Source of the DNA: Balamuthia mandrillaris
Lineage: Eukaryota; Discosea; Longamoebia; Balamuthiidae
Direction of reading: 5' to 3'
DNA: 64,000 nt
Assembly (NCBI GenBank): GCA_031835245.1
Contig: JAVKOQ010000194.1
Coordinates: forward strand, 35,115 to 99,114
Position numbers and translations under genes: made by a program. How positions within the stretch are numbered: position 1 is the stretch's first letter; each line of letters starts with the position of its first letter. This document shows positions 47,792 to 61,428 of the stretch, piece after piece. Under the pieces are notes generated by a model. That model worked only from the letters and a program-made list of their open reading frames with translations, had not been told where the DNA came from and made no database searches.

Positions 47792-48786
47792 TGGAGAGAC
47801 TGCATACAACTTTGAAAGAAGAGGCCGCTCCATCCTTGAAATGAAACATCCGAAGGTCGGGCGCTTCTCTGCAGCCCCTCACAAAGAGGCCAAGCTCTCC
47901 GTCCTTGTCTTGCGATGTGGTCAAGGCAAACGCAGGCGAGGACTCCTTTTCATAGGAAGCATATAAGAACACACCCGAAAGAAGAGAGAGAAAGAGAGAA
48001 GAGATTGTACAGCTAACAAATAAGGAGAAGCACCCTCAGCAAGAAGGGCGCCAAGGGGATGGTTATAGTGCTGACCGCCACGATGATAATGAAGGGTAAG
48101 GGCGCCATCCGGAAAAGAAAACGGAGGTTCCTGTACAGCTGCTGCTGCCGCAGCGCTGGCACCCCTTCCTCCAGCGATGATCGCGCCCTCAGAAGCTGTG
48201 CGACTGTGGCAGCTGCCAGCCCGGGGCCGTTGATGGTAGCGAGGGGAAGAGGAATTGTTGGTCGTATTACTCACTGGAAGAATAGGACGGAAGGAGGAGG
48301 AAGGAGGCATCATAGGGAGAGGAGGCAAGTCCGTGAAAGGAGGAGAAAACGGAGAAGCAGAAAGAAAGTCTTGAATGGGAGGTGGAGAGCGGTCCGCATA
48401 GCACTGAAAGGGAGGCGTGCAGTTCTCGCAGGAAGTCTTGGAAGAGCTGGAAGTAGAAGTGGGGGGAGTCATGTAGGCATAAAGCTCTTCTTCCAGGAGA
48501 CGGAACGGGTCAGAGCCAGCAGTTCTGCTAGGCGATACCACTGGCACTTGCGCTCGCCGAATGCCACCTTGATTTGCAGTCGGGATTCCTATCGGGGCGC
48601 TCCTTTCTGTTGGATGTCTTTCATCTTCTTCCCTCTCCTTGCCTTTGCCCGTGTGAAATCTACCGCTATCAAATGGTGACTTTATGTCTAAACAGTTTTC
48701 TGGGGCTAGTGTCTGTTTGGAGAGACACCAAGAGAAAAGTGTTAATTTTAAAACATGAGATAGAAGAGAAGAGAGTGACAAAGCTG

Positions 48787-48822
<36 letters not shown>

Positions 48823-49686
48823 GACATACGTTGTAAGAACAGTTGTGACGGTAGCGCACATACAAAGCAAGTTTACCAAAAGGGGTTTTTACATGGCCAA
48901 AATTGAACTCGGACGTTGGAGCTATTGTAACAAATGAATATCAGGGAAACGCAATAGCATTCCAAAAAGAACAGACGAAAGAAAAGTATACCGTTGTTGA
49001 AGCTAGGCCCGCCCTCTGCGTCTTGCCTCATGAGATAACTTATTTGAGCGGTGGCGCGTTCTTGTTTTTGCAAGTCTCTATACAATTGATGAGCTGGCAA
49101 CATTCGCAAAAAGCTATACAACGAACGGACAAGCACCACCAGCTTTTTATATACAGTTGGAATTTCTATTGCGACACGAGGACTATAGCAACAGAGGTCT
49201 TGTTAGTCTCCGCAGGAAGAAAGCAACAACAAGAAGAACAAGAACAACAAGGAAGAAGAAGAAGAACAAGAAGAAGAAGAAAGAGTCACCTTTTGTTGAG
49301 TGGCTGATAAGATAGACGCCAATGCTCAAGTAAGGCCCTCGTTTGCCGATCTTTGGTGACAAAAAATGTTTCAAGAATGAGAGGGAGATATATGTTGTTC
49401 TTCCATGTGTTTAGCTGCTCAGTTACTATATCTGACTCCTCCATATCAAGGTTGAACTAGAAGAGAACAAAAAAAAATAATAAAACGTTAGCCCAAACAG
49501 ACAAGAGAAACGTTTGTTTGTTAAGCTATTCGCACATACCCACTTATTCTTCTTAGAGCTCATCTGAGATAAGGCAGCCACACGGGCCCCTACAATCGTA
49601 TGAGCCATCTTGCTCAACGCCTCTCGCACCAACTGTTCTATTTTGACCCTTGGGTTCTTCTCTAAGGGTTCTTTTTTGTTTTCCAT
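47567..49686 (-). CDS. ATG13: Autophagy protein ATG13
   Basis: Seven exons: 49686-49540, 49456-49290, 49182-48992, 48921-48830, 48712-48011, 47945-47808, 47635-47567. The product is 501 residues. The N-terminal half is the HORMA domain of ATG13: KIEQLVREALSKMAHTIVGA, NNIYLPLILETFF, LLEHWRLSYQ, VAIEIPTVYKKLVVLVRSLY, SFLRMLPAHQLYRDL and NFGHVKTPFGKLALYVRYR. The rest is a disordered Ser/Pro/Ala region with phosphorylation-type Ser clusters, the region that binds the ATG1/ULK1 kinase and is controlled by TOR in known systems. The last 23 residues (MSHYEALNHFRKVLEDFDN) come from a separate small exon. It nucleates autophagosome formation with ATG1. The donor of exon 5 was chosen at GTACAA (48010), because a closer GT breaks the frame. 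Confidence 0.93.
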
Positions 49687-51015
49687 TTTGGTGGGTTGGT
49701 TCGAGGCGCTTATGAAAAAAACAAAGCGTTGTTGCTATCGAGCAGCACTGTCCTTTAAACTGTAACACCACATCAAGGTATCACAACACAAGGCGAGTTG
49801 ATGATCTCTGCATAGAGGGGGAAACAAACAGTAAGAGAGAATCAATAGCGGTTGTGGAGGCAAATTAGGTAGCCAAGAAAGCAGCCAAAACCTCTGAAGA
49901 GCAGCAGACCCCATCTCAGATGAGGGGGAAAGTTACCTTACTGACTTGTGCAAAAAGGCCCAACCAGATCAAGATGAAGTTGAGGATGGTTCACCCTTTC
50001 TTCAGGAGCATTAAAAAAAAGGACATAAACGAGCGTCAACAACCAAACGTTTCCTCTAAAGTTTAACCAAAGAAAGAAAAAAGAGCAGTAACCCATTAGG
50101 TTGCAGAGAAAAAACAAACCTAAATCTCACGGAAAGCTGGAGCAGCTGTAGAATAACTTCCCGTGCACGAGAGAATTGTTGTGAAATGGGTATGTGCTTT
50201 CAGCTGGCTGCTGGCAGTTTTCGGGCTTCCAGGAAAGAAAGAAAGAAAGAAAAGACGAGGAAGCTAGAAAGTTGGAGGGGAGTAATGCAGCTGTTTCTCT
50301 CTCTTCTCCTCGAGAATCGCCTCAATCAGGATGTAGCCAAACGGTCCCTATCTCCGAAACCTTTGGATTTCTTCGAATGGATTCAATACACTTTTTAAAG
50401 AAGGGAAGCAAAGGAAACGATCAGAAGAGGATCAAAGGCAAAAAGATGTTAAAAAAAACCTTTTTTTTTTTGGGTTTGTTGTGTGCCCGCACCCCACTAC
50501 CGATTTGCTGCTGCTCGCTATTTCTTCTGCTCTCTCTGCGTATTTTTCCCGCAGGTGTCAACTTTGTCGAAATAAAAAAAAAACAAATGGAATCTCTTTG
50601 CGCTACGCAATTCCTTTGTGTTTGGTTTTGGCTTTGGTTCGTTGGGGTGGGGGAGGGGGGGGGTTCGGTGTGCGCGTATGTAAGGGGGTTTGCCACGTCT
50701 CTCGTTCGTCCTCCTCTCTGTTTTCAAATCAAAGCCAAAAACGAAGGCAACAACAGACAAACGGACCAATGGATCGCCAAGTTTCCTGCGCTTCATTTGC
50801 TCTTTTAGGTGCGGCTGAGATTAGATCATAACCGATCAGGATTTTTCCGGGAAATGTCCTAGGAAGGAAATAATCCGCGAAAATTCTCCTAGCCGCCGAA
50901 GCAGTTGCCCCGCGACTGCCTCAGGTTCGACTCGTGGCGGTCCCGATTTTGTTTTAACATGGTTGTGTTTGCGCAAACAAAAAAAAGTGTAGCGACAGAA
51001 GAAAGAAACTGAGAG
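49687..51015. other. 1.33 kb gap between divergent genes
   Basis: Between the start codons of ATG13 (-) and RMI2 (+). It contains an AAAG repeat near 50228-50250, G-rich runs around 50644-50665, and CGCTACG/GTAGCG motifs at about 50600 and 50989. Short open stretches exist on both strands but none has splice-consistent extension or a known motif. I see no supported gene. Confidence 0.5.
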
Positions 51016-51555
51016 ATGGACTTGTGCAGCAAAAAGATGTTCGTGGGACAGCTTGAGCAAGTGGAAGTGACTGAGGAGAATGAAACCCTTTTGTTTCGCT
51101 TTGGGGAGGCACCGCTGTTCCAGAGGGTTTGGGTGCAGGTTCGTTGCCACAGCGCTTTTCATTGTGATCCCGCCAGCCTTTTTCTTGGCCGTGTCCTCCC
51201 TACTCACTCGAAATGTAACCGCAGGGTGTGGTTGTCTTTGTGGAAGACAAATATTTCTATTTGGACGATGGTACCCTCTTCCTATTCTCTCTTTTGGTTG
51301 TTTCTCTTACCCATGTTCCCCTTCCAAGGGAGTGGAGTGGTATTCGTAGATGGTGTCAAAAGCAGCATCGTCGATCCAACCGAGAGGAATGTGGGCGACT
51401 ATCTGATGGTGATAGGAACGCTTGGCCTCTGTACGGACGGCACCAGAACCATCATCGCTGTCAAGATATGTAACCTCAACGAGGACCCCAACCGAGAGAC
51501 CCTATGGGACCTCGAGGTGATCGAAGCCCAGCGACGCTTCTATCTCCCAGCGTAA
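51016..51555 (+). CDS. RMI2: RMI2-like OB-fold subunit of the BLM-TOP3-RMI complex
   Basis: Exons 51016-51138, 51225-51270 and 51329-51555 give 131 residues, close to human RMI2 (147). Conserved blocks in order: FQRVWVQGVVVFVED, the OB-fold strands YFYLDDGSGVVFVDG, GDYLMVIGTLGLC, IIAVKICNLNEDPNRETLWD and LEVIEAQRRFY. The NEDPNRETLWDLEV stretch matches the human NPIHESLWELEV region. In known systems RMI2 pairs with RMI1 to dissolve double Holliday junctions with topoisomerase III and a RecQ helicase, acting in the nucleus. No RMI1, TOP3 or RecQ gene is nearby. The start ATG follows an A-run and a GTAGCG motif 25 bp upstream. Confidence 0.88.
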   Translation: MDLCSKKMFVGQLEQVEVTEENETLLFRFGEAPLFQRVWVQVRCHSAFHCDPASLFLGRVLPTHSKCNRRVWLSLWKTNISIWTMVPSSYSLFWLFLLPMFPFQGSGVVFVDGVKSSIVDPTERNVGDYLMVIGTLGLCTDGTRTIIAVKICNLNEDPNRETLWDLEVIEAQRRFYLPA

Positions 51556-51679
51556 ATGTACATACAAACGAAAGTTTATGGTGATGAAGAGCGACTTGTA
51601 CAACAAAAGCCCTTGAAGAAGGGACAGAGAGAAAGGCGATATTTGTTCATTTGGTTGGTGTTTGCTGCTGTCTACTCCT

Positions 51680-54600
51680 CTACCTCTTCTTCATTACAAA
51701 GGTGACGGGACAAGCAGCACCAACAGCCATTTTGGACCGCACCACAAGCGCCCGTTCATCATCGCCAAGCATTACTTCAGCTGTTTGCAAAGCCAAAAAA
51801 AAATGAGCATCATAACAAAAAGAGTCAACAACAAGAGGTACATTACCCTGGGTTTCTTTTACAATACATAGATGGTAATCGTTAACAGAAAGTCCTCGCT
51901 TCCTGCAAACAGAAGCACAAATGTTCTCCGCTGTGGTTGTGCTATCTATCTTGATAGTCACAAACGTATGATCCTCCAGGTAGATTTTGACAATGGCAGA
52001 GGTTTGGCCAAAGGATGAGGAGGAAGAAGGAAGAGAAGATGATGAAGAAGAAGAGGATGCAGTACAGGAGGAGGGCTCAAAGGAAACAGAGAAGGAAGAA
52101 GCAGAGGCGGAGGTCTGTTCTTGTTGCTCAGGCGACGAGGAGACTGTAACCACAGCTTCCAAACCGGTCCACACCCGAATGAACTTGTCCCAGGATCCGC
52201 TCCACACCTCTGGCTGTCCCTCGTTGTTCACAAACACGAGAGAGCTGATTGCATCGGCGTGTGCTTCTTTCAAGTGTTGCAAAGGCTGATAGTTCTGCAC
52301 AACGACAAAAAACAAAAGGTGAGGATAAAAGCAACAATGCAGCGCATTATAAACATGGAGAACGTACATAGCGATCCCAAATAATGATAGACTTATCCCA
52401 GGAGCTGCTCCAAATGGTATTGGTGCCTACCTGCAACAGCTGGTACACTCTTGCTGTGTGATCGCTCAACGTTTGTATGCAATCACCCTGCAAACAAACA
52501 AAAAAGGTCAGTGGCTGTGTACTCTTTTTATAAAAAGGCACTTGTAGATTAACAACAGCAACGCTTTGTCTTTCAAGAGGATAAAGAACAAACAAACGAA
52601 CTATACCTGACGGTCCCAAACGCAAATTGTTTTGTCACTGGAGCAGCTCCACATCACGTCATTGACTCGCAAGAGCTGATGCACGATCGCCGCATGTCCT
52701 TCCAGTACTTTCTCCACTTCCAAGCTCTGTCACATAAAACACAGAAAGAGTTACATCCACCAACCTCCGCATCAAACGTTTGAAGAACAAGTGAAGTACC
52801 TCAGGGTTGACCAGCATGATGGCTCTGTAAGAGCCTATCCAGACGTAATGGTCAGGCCAAACGACCATTGAGCTGCATGCATTTGGCAGTTTAGCCTGTT
52901 GTCTGGGCTTAAACGTCTTTTTTTTTGAACAAAAAAAACCGTTATTGTTTAGTACTATAGCAGTGCTCGAGAAGTGAATATAGGAAAGAGGAAAGGTGCC
53001 TTTTTAGACCACACGATGACGGTATAGTCAGAGGACCCGCTCCACACGTCATCTCCAACGTCAGCCAAGCAGTACACCGCATGCGCTTTGAGCTGCTTCA
53101 ACAGTTTCGGTTTCTGGTTGCGCGTTCGAAAAAAAGCGTAAGTTTGCTTTGTTGCTCCTTCACCATAAATAAATGAGTGCGAACAAACCTTTGCATCCCA
53201 CACGATGATAGAACTATCCTTAGAGCCGCTCCACACTTGATCATTCACCACCAGCAAGCAATGAACAGCAGCTGTATGCCCTGTTAGCTGCTTCACCAGC
53301 TTCTTCGTCTGTGTAACAAAAAAAAAAGTGATGAGCATTGTTCAGAAGAGGAGGAAGGGAGTAAGTTATCATTACCTTCAGATTCCAAACAAAGATGGAG
53401 CCATCGCCACAGGCGGCCCATACCCTATCCTGCACCGTCACCAGGCAGTGCACCGAGCCCGAGTGCATCACATCCAATTGAACCTGTGACAACGGACTCC
53501 ACTGACTCTCCATTGCACCACCTCCATCACTGCTGCTTGCATTGCTAGGAGCAGAAGCGTTGGCAGTGGAGGAAGAAGGAGTGCTCGTCGTTGCAGCACT
53601 GCCTTGAGGAAAGAGGAGAGCTGATAGAGCGGCGGGAGGAAGGCTGGCGGCCCGATCCTCTCGTTGCTTGTTGTGGTCGCTCTCGCTCCCAAAGGAATTC
53701 TTGCGGCGGCCCTGCGGCGGTGTGAACTTGGAGGACGGTCTCAACGTGACCGACATTGGAAGCTTTATCTTGCTACCTCCCAAGCGGGATCCCGTTTTGG
53801 GGGAGATAAAGCCGCTTCCGCTTCCACTGCCGCTGCTTAAGGTACTTGATCTTAGCTCAGTTCCCCTGGAGGCTGCTCTCTTGCGTGGCACCGGTGATGG
53901 GTTATGACTGGAAGAAGAAATAGAGGCGTTCAGTCCGTCCTCTCGGCTGCGAGGTGAGGAGCCTCCCCCGCAGTAATCTCGCTGCAGGTCAAGCAGCCGT
54001 TGGGCAATGTCGTTGAAGGAAGGACGAGCTGTCGGATTACTCTGCCAACACTGTTCTATCAGCCTGCTGTACTCCGCGTGCAGTCCCTCCGGTTCATCCG
54101 TTCCTCTCCCTGATTCCGGTACCTGCATTCAGCATTAGTATCGTCGAAACAGATTGAAAGACAAGAGTCATTAACAAAAAACACGAAGATATCGAAGAGA
54201 GAAGAGAACAGAGAAAGCTACGAACGGTGGGCCGTAGTCCATCGATCAGCATGACGCGAATCTCGTGCGGAGTGTGCTTATTAGACTGAAGGAGGTGCAG
54301 GAAGGGATCCTCTCGGGCAAGCATTTCCCAAAGCAACATGCCAAAGCTGAACACGTCCATGGAGGGCGAGAAGGGAGTGGTGGGGTCGGCCAACAGCTCA
54401 GGTGCCATCTGAAAGTTGTAGTCCTGCAATGTTAAGTCCAGCATGCCTCCTCGTTGCAACAAGCCTATCCCAAAGTTGTCCACCTTGGCCACAACCTCTG
54501 ACAACTTCTCGTTACTTCCTGTCATCTGTTGTGTTCGTGCAATGTGGTTTTGCGTTAGTTTGTGTTGTACCTGGATAAAAGAACGATAGAAAAAGAACAA

Positions 54601-57600
54601 GATAAAAGCCAAGGTAATGAAGAGAAGAGAAACAAACCAGAACATTAGCAGAGTTCAGATTGCCATGCAAGATCGAAGGCACTGACTGATGAAGAAACTT
54701 AATGGCCTCACAGATTTGCAGTGCAATGGTGAGCCTAAAGGTCCAGGTGATGGTATTGGTCATGTCTCTAAGAAAGATGTACAAGGAGCCATAGAGCGGA
54801 TACTCCGTTACCACCCGGAAAGGCTCCGCCACGAAGCCCTTCTGCTCCGCCAAATGAGGATGACTAAGCCCTCTCAACAGAGAGAGGTTGTGTTTGGCCA
54901 GAGCCAAGGCCTCCTCACTGTTGCTGGCGGAAGGAAAATCCTTCACTACAACAACCTCGCCTCCTAACTGTGCTTGATAGGAGTCAATGGTTATAACCTT
55001 CGGTCCACTGCTGTCGTCGTTGTTAGAGCTGGTGTTGGCATGACCGAGGCTGGCCTTGCGCTGCCGCGATTCTAGCCGTTGTATGGCCTGCACTGGGATG
55101 GCCTTCGACTCTTCGATGGCTGCATCCAAACAAGAATATTCTGCCAACAGATGGTCTAGCAACAGTAAAAAAAAAGTAAGTTTTTGAAGGAAACATAAAT
55201 AGAGATGATAATACCTATCCGTATAGCTTTAGGGCCATGTACATTGCAGTAGAGATACAAATTGCCTTGTTTGAGGGCCAGCTCAACGTCTTTGAGGAAG
55301 AAGGTGGTGGGCTTGCCCGACAAAGAACCAGGAAGACCATTACAATGTACGCAAGGCACACCTACCTCTTGCAACTGCTCCGTATACCAACGATGGAAAA
55401 AGTCGGTCACAGCATGCAGCAGTGTCGATAAGAACGACCCGTTCTGTATCTTCTTGAGCGGATCACTGTTTCCCGTAGAAGACGATAACTCTGAACCATT
55501 CTCTTCCTCTTTGGTCTTTTCTTTGTCGGCAGTTGTTATTGTAGCACTGAATGGGTGATGGTGGTGTGCAGGTATTTTGCCAACGCGAATGGTCAACTCG
55601 ATGGAAGAAGTGGCTGGAGAACAGCAGAGCAGGGCTTTGTCCTCTTGATGCTGCAAGACCAAGCCGAACCGCCAGTAGCAAAGGGCTTGGAGACCAGGCA
55701 GCGCCTCTCCTTTTAGGCCAAGCAGGTGCACCAGTAGACGAAGAAAGAGTCCGTCAGGCATGAAGTTGAAGACAAATTGCCGTCGGTACTCTCGTGCAAA
55801 ACTGTTGGTGGAACAAGCGGCAGAAGAAGAAACAGAGGAAGAAGGCATAGAGGAAAGAAAAGACGGGGCAACAGCAGAGCTAGATTGATCTTCAGCTATT
55901 GTTGAGGAAGAGGAAAAGGACGAAGAAGTGGAAGAAGCAGAAGAGATTGTGTGAGTGGAAGCAGTGGGAGTGGAGTTAGCCCAAACGCTCACAAAATTAG
56001 GAGGCAGCTGTGGGCTAAGCTTGGCGGGCACCAAGCTGTAGCCAGCATTCTTGTCCAGCATTAGCAAACTTGAAGTCGTTAACGGATGAAGAATGTAAAA
56101 TTTGTGAAGGAGCTTCAGCAAGGTGGAATGAAAGGAAGAAGGAATGTCCATATGGTCTTTCCACATGGTCGTGATGTCTGAATGTATAACTTTAGCGCTG
56201 TCCCTCACCAACTCGGACTTGCCTCCTACAAACACGCTGAAGAGTACTCGCACCAACCAAGGCACGTCCAGGTATATGCTGTCCTTGAGGCCGTCCTCAG
56301 GAAAGTAGGCGATGCCTCCGTCCTCGTGCAAGAAACGAATAACAGGAGGTATGTCCTCGGCGGAGAGGCCGAAGCGTGAGGCCACCCGAGCAAAGTCGGT
56401 GGTGGAGACGAACGGCGGAGCCTCAGCCTTCTCCAAGGAACGACGGAGCAACTTTACGTGCCGCGAGAGCAGCAAGTAAGAGGCCGGAATCTGACGATGA
56501 ATAAGACCGCACAGAGCAGCCACCTCCGTGATGGTGCTCACCAGTTGACCCATTCCTTTGTTGGTCTTGCTGCTGACGGCCACGTACCCCATGATCTTGG
56601 AGAAGCGGGAGCCTAAGGTGTCATGTATCCGCTCAAAGATCTTACCGACTTCCTTGTTGCTCTCCTTCTTGCCAGAAGACTTTTTCAGCTTGTCATCATA
56701 GTGAGTGCCGACCACGATGATAGGGGAGGCGAAGGAGCGCATTTCCAAGAGGCGCAGCCAGTACTCCAACTTGGGCAGATGGTCCACTTCCTTGCTGGTC
56801 GTTAGGTCGAAGCAGAGCAGGAAGATGGAGCGGCTGTTCATGAAGAGCTGTTGGGTGGGTTGTAGCATGGGGTTTCCGCAGAGGTCCCACACCTGGAACT
56901 TGACTAACTGATTATTCAATGCGTCGGCTGATGAAGATGACGAGGAAGTTGAAGAGGAGCCAATGGCTGAGCTCCCTCCAGATGAACTACCAGAAGGAGA
57001 TAAAGTATTGGCAGCGGCAGAAACAGGAAGAGAAGAGTGGGAACTGGGTGGCGATGGAGAAGAAGAAGAAGATGAAGAAGCAGCAATAAAGGAACTCAGC
57101 TCGCCGGAACCGGAGAAATAGGGACCCAACTCTCCGGCAGTGGAGGAGGAAGGTGGAGGCAGTTTGTTAAAAGACGAGTTTAGCGAGAAGGAAGGAGAGT
57201 TTGAGATGGCGCTCTCGCTTTCACTGGAGCTGAAAAAGGAGGGAGGAGGTGGACGCCAGGCAGCGATAGCGATACCTGACTTGGCTGCCTCATCCACTAA
57301 TAATTGGTTGGTAGAAAGGAAGGTGAAAGTGTTTGACCGCCGTTGGTCTTTGTCTCGTTTGCTTGACGATGAAGAGAAAGGGGCAAATGAGGAAGAGGGA
57401 TCGGTTTGACAACGAAGTAAAGCGTTGAAAAGGGAGGACTTGCCAGAGAGTGCGGGTCCCACAATGATGATCTTTGCTCGAGAGAAGCACCTAGTCTTCT
57501 CCCTGAGATGGTCGAGATGCCGAAAGATGCTCTTCTTACCGCTGCGAAGGACCTCCGAGGGGATGTGAGACAATGGATTGCCAGTGAGAGTAAAGTTGGC

Positions 57601-59554
57601 AATGTTCTCCATGCGAAGCTCCAGTGGCAGATATTCGAGTTTATTCCAAGCGAGGAAGAGGGAAGTGAGAGAGGTGAGCCTTTGAAGCGTGGAAGGTACG
57701 CTGATGAGGCTGTTGCCGATGAGAGACAAGCTGCGAAGGCCGGAAAAGCTATCTCCTATTTCGGGAGCGAGCGTAGTCAAAACATTGAAGCTGAGATCCA
57801 GCTCTTTGAGAGACTGGAGCTCAAAGAGCTCAGCAGGAAGTTCGGTAAGGTGATTGTGGTTTAGGTACAAGCGGCGAAGGCAGCGAGATAACTTTTGCAT
57901 TGGCGGAAAACAGGAAGAAGTGGAAGGAGAGGGAGTATCAGCAGAGGGCATCATTAGACGATTGTGGCTTACATCTAGAGTTTGAAGACGTGTATAGTTG
58001 CTGACTACATTAGGAATAGTTTCAAATAAGTTGTTACTTAGATCCATTCTATTTGTTTTTTGTGTTTTTTGTTTTGTTTTGTTTTTTTTTTTTTGTTAGT
58101 CAGGTGTAGTGGTGAAGAAGCAAGAATGAGAGAAGGGAAGGATACCGTTCAAGACGTGGCATTACTTTGAACTCAGCAGGTAGAGTGGTGAGTTGATTGT
58201 TGCAAAGGATAAGTTCACGAAGGCATGGGTCTGCAAAGGGACCAGGTATATGCCGCAGCTGCATATTGCTGAGATTCAAAGAGAGAAGAGGAGCACGTTG
58301 CATCTCCAACACAAATGCTGTTGTCAACATCGAGTAACTGAGCTCACTTATTATAGTGGAAGATGATGAAGAAGAGGAGGAGGAAGAGGATGGAGAATGC
58401 GTTTCTTGGTTTGTGCTTGAGCATACAAGTTTTACCATAGCAATGTCTCTGTTTTGCGTCAACAAAGCTTGAATGCGACGTAACAGATGGTTGGTGGTGG
58501 AAGGGTACGAAGAAGAGGGAGCAGCAGGAGTGAGTTGTAGCTCCAACAAAGAGTTGTTGTTGGCATGCAGACAGTCTGCCAGGAAGGCCAACGGTCGGTC
58601 GCACTCCTCAGGCGACCAGTTCTTCCTCAAGTTAAGCGATGTGAGCGTGACGTTCGACGCCAGCGCAGCCGCCAAGCACTGTGCGCCCTCCTCTCTAAGG
58701 TCGTTATCCTCCAAGCAGAGGGTGTGCAGGCCATGGTTCCTAATAAGAGCAGTTGCGATGCTGCGTCCATTCTTGCTAGTGAGGTTAGTGCGAGAGAGGT
58801 TGAGATAACGCAGCGTGGAGTTGTGGTGCAGCGCGCCCATAAGAGAGTCCATCCCTTTGTCGCTGGTGCGACGCAAGGGGTTGCCGCTGAGATCGAGCGT
58901 TTGCAGGGTGGTGTTGTGCCGAAGGGACTCGCCAAGGGAGAGAACGCCGGCCTCCCCGATGGGCCGCAGCGTCTCCCAGGAATAGAGCCCTTCGCTTTGC
59001 TCCAGTTGGGGTCGTTGGCTGAGGTCTAGGTGGCGCAGCCAGCAGTCCCGCAGGAGGAGCTTGCTGAGAGCGATGGTGCCCTCGTCTCCTATCAAGCCGC
59101 CGTTCAGTTCGAGACGCGTCACCCGGCTCATTCCATGCCGTAAGACCTTTGACAGTAATATGCAGTCTCTTTTGTTTTGTTGTTTTTTTTTTAAAAAAAA
59201 TGTAGTTTTCATTTTCGTTTTGTGGAAAAAGTTTAAGAGGTGAGTTAACGAAAACAAAGAACAACCGAAATAAAAATAAACGTTAATGTACGTTGAAGAA
59301 AGCACTTCGTTGGCCCATAGAAGTTCAGTGATGGTCTTGTTGCCGTCCAGCGATTTGATGAGGGCGGGCGTGACGCCTGCGGTGAGGCCCTTGCTGGTCA
59401 GCAGGGCGAACACTCGCAGAGGCAGCCCCATGGCCAGCCACTGGGAGGCGGTGAGGCTGGCCAGGTCCGACGTGGAGGTGCAGCCATGGGATTGTAGCAC
59501 CTCCAACCAGGCCCTGCCATCCTCCCTCAGCACGGAGGCCAACACGTGTTCCAT
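51680..59554 (-). CDS. Roco protein: LRR-Roc-COR-(pseudo)kinase-WD40-RA
   Basis: Thirteen exons: 59554-59292, 59168-58146, 58048-55215, 55155-54638, 54570-54226, 54122-53376, 53308-53189, 53113-53000, 52916-52800, 52726-52607, 52487-52368, 52294-51847, 51780-51680. The product is 2,289 residues. An N-terminal helical region is followed by ribonuclease-inhibitor-type LRRs (about 100-420) and typical LRRs (430-620). The Roc GTPase starts near 625 with P-loop GPALSGKSS, WDLCGN (G3) and VGTHYDD (G4). The COR domain runs to about 1370. The kinase-like domain (1390-1700) keeps the VVVVKDF lysine and MAPELL, but has HGNLNSAN for HRDLKxxN and NFG for DFG. Seven WD40 units span about 1885-2110 (VWSGSKDSSIIVWD etc.), most on their own exon. 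The C-terminal 130 residues include a Ras-association-like fold (VKIYLEDHTFVTIKIDSTTT). Intron 8 uses a GC donor (AAG|GCACC). Confidence 0.92.
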
Positions 59555-59981
59555 TCCTTCCCTTCTTCTTCTTCTTTTTTTTGTTGGGCGTAATTTCTAT
59601 AGAGAGGCTGCTGATGACAGCTTTGGCGTGTGCATTAAAAAGAAAGAAGGATGGATTTTTTGATGATGGTTGCGTTGGAACGGCTTTTTTTTTCTTGGTT
59701 TGGCGTTGGGTCCTTCTTTTTTTTTTTTCACCTCTTTGGGGGGTTGAAGGGAATCGTGACCTTCTCTCTCGTCCACCTTTTTCTTTTGTTTTCGTTTTAT
59801 TGCCAGTTTGTTGAATTTTCCTTTTTAGAATGAAACTGACGTCATAGATCGAAAATTTTGATCTAATGTCGACAGGTTTGTCGGCAAAAAGATTTTCAAG
59901 ATCATTATTCTATTACCCCTCGTGTGATTAGTCGACAGATAATTTGTGTCGACTGTAAAACAACGAAAGAAAGAAGAATAG
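59555..59981. other. Divergent promoter region
   Basis: 427 bp between the start codons of the Roco gene (-) and the phosphatase gene (+). T-rich in the middle. Two GTCGAC sites (59868, 59933 and nearby 59946) are spaced within 80 bp; no exon seen. Confidence 0.5.
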
Positions 59982-61243
<1,262 letters not shown>

Positions 61244-61428
61244 AACTTTTGTCTCTCTCTCTCTCTCTCTCTCAGGTGAGAGAGAAGAGAGAAGAGAGAA
61301 GAGAGAAGAGAGAAGCGAAAAAGGAAGAGAGAGAATGTGAGAGAAGAGGAGATCGTGTATTCCAACAGTTTTGTTTATTTAAGCGGTTGCAGTGAAGCGT
61401 CATCTTTCTCTTTCTTTTTTTGCCGAGC

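Noticed and set aside
49800-50160. Hydrophobic open stretch on the - strand upstream of ATG13
   Set aside because: No start codon, no splice-consistent join and no recognisable motif.
50880-50950. Second tRNA-like string (GGTTCGACTC with GGCGGTCCC)
   Set aside because: No complementary 5' acceptor stem upstream and the T-stem does not pair.
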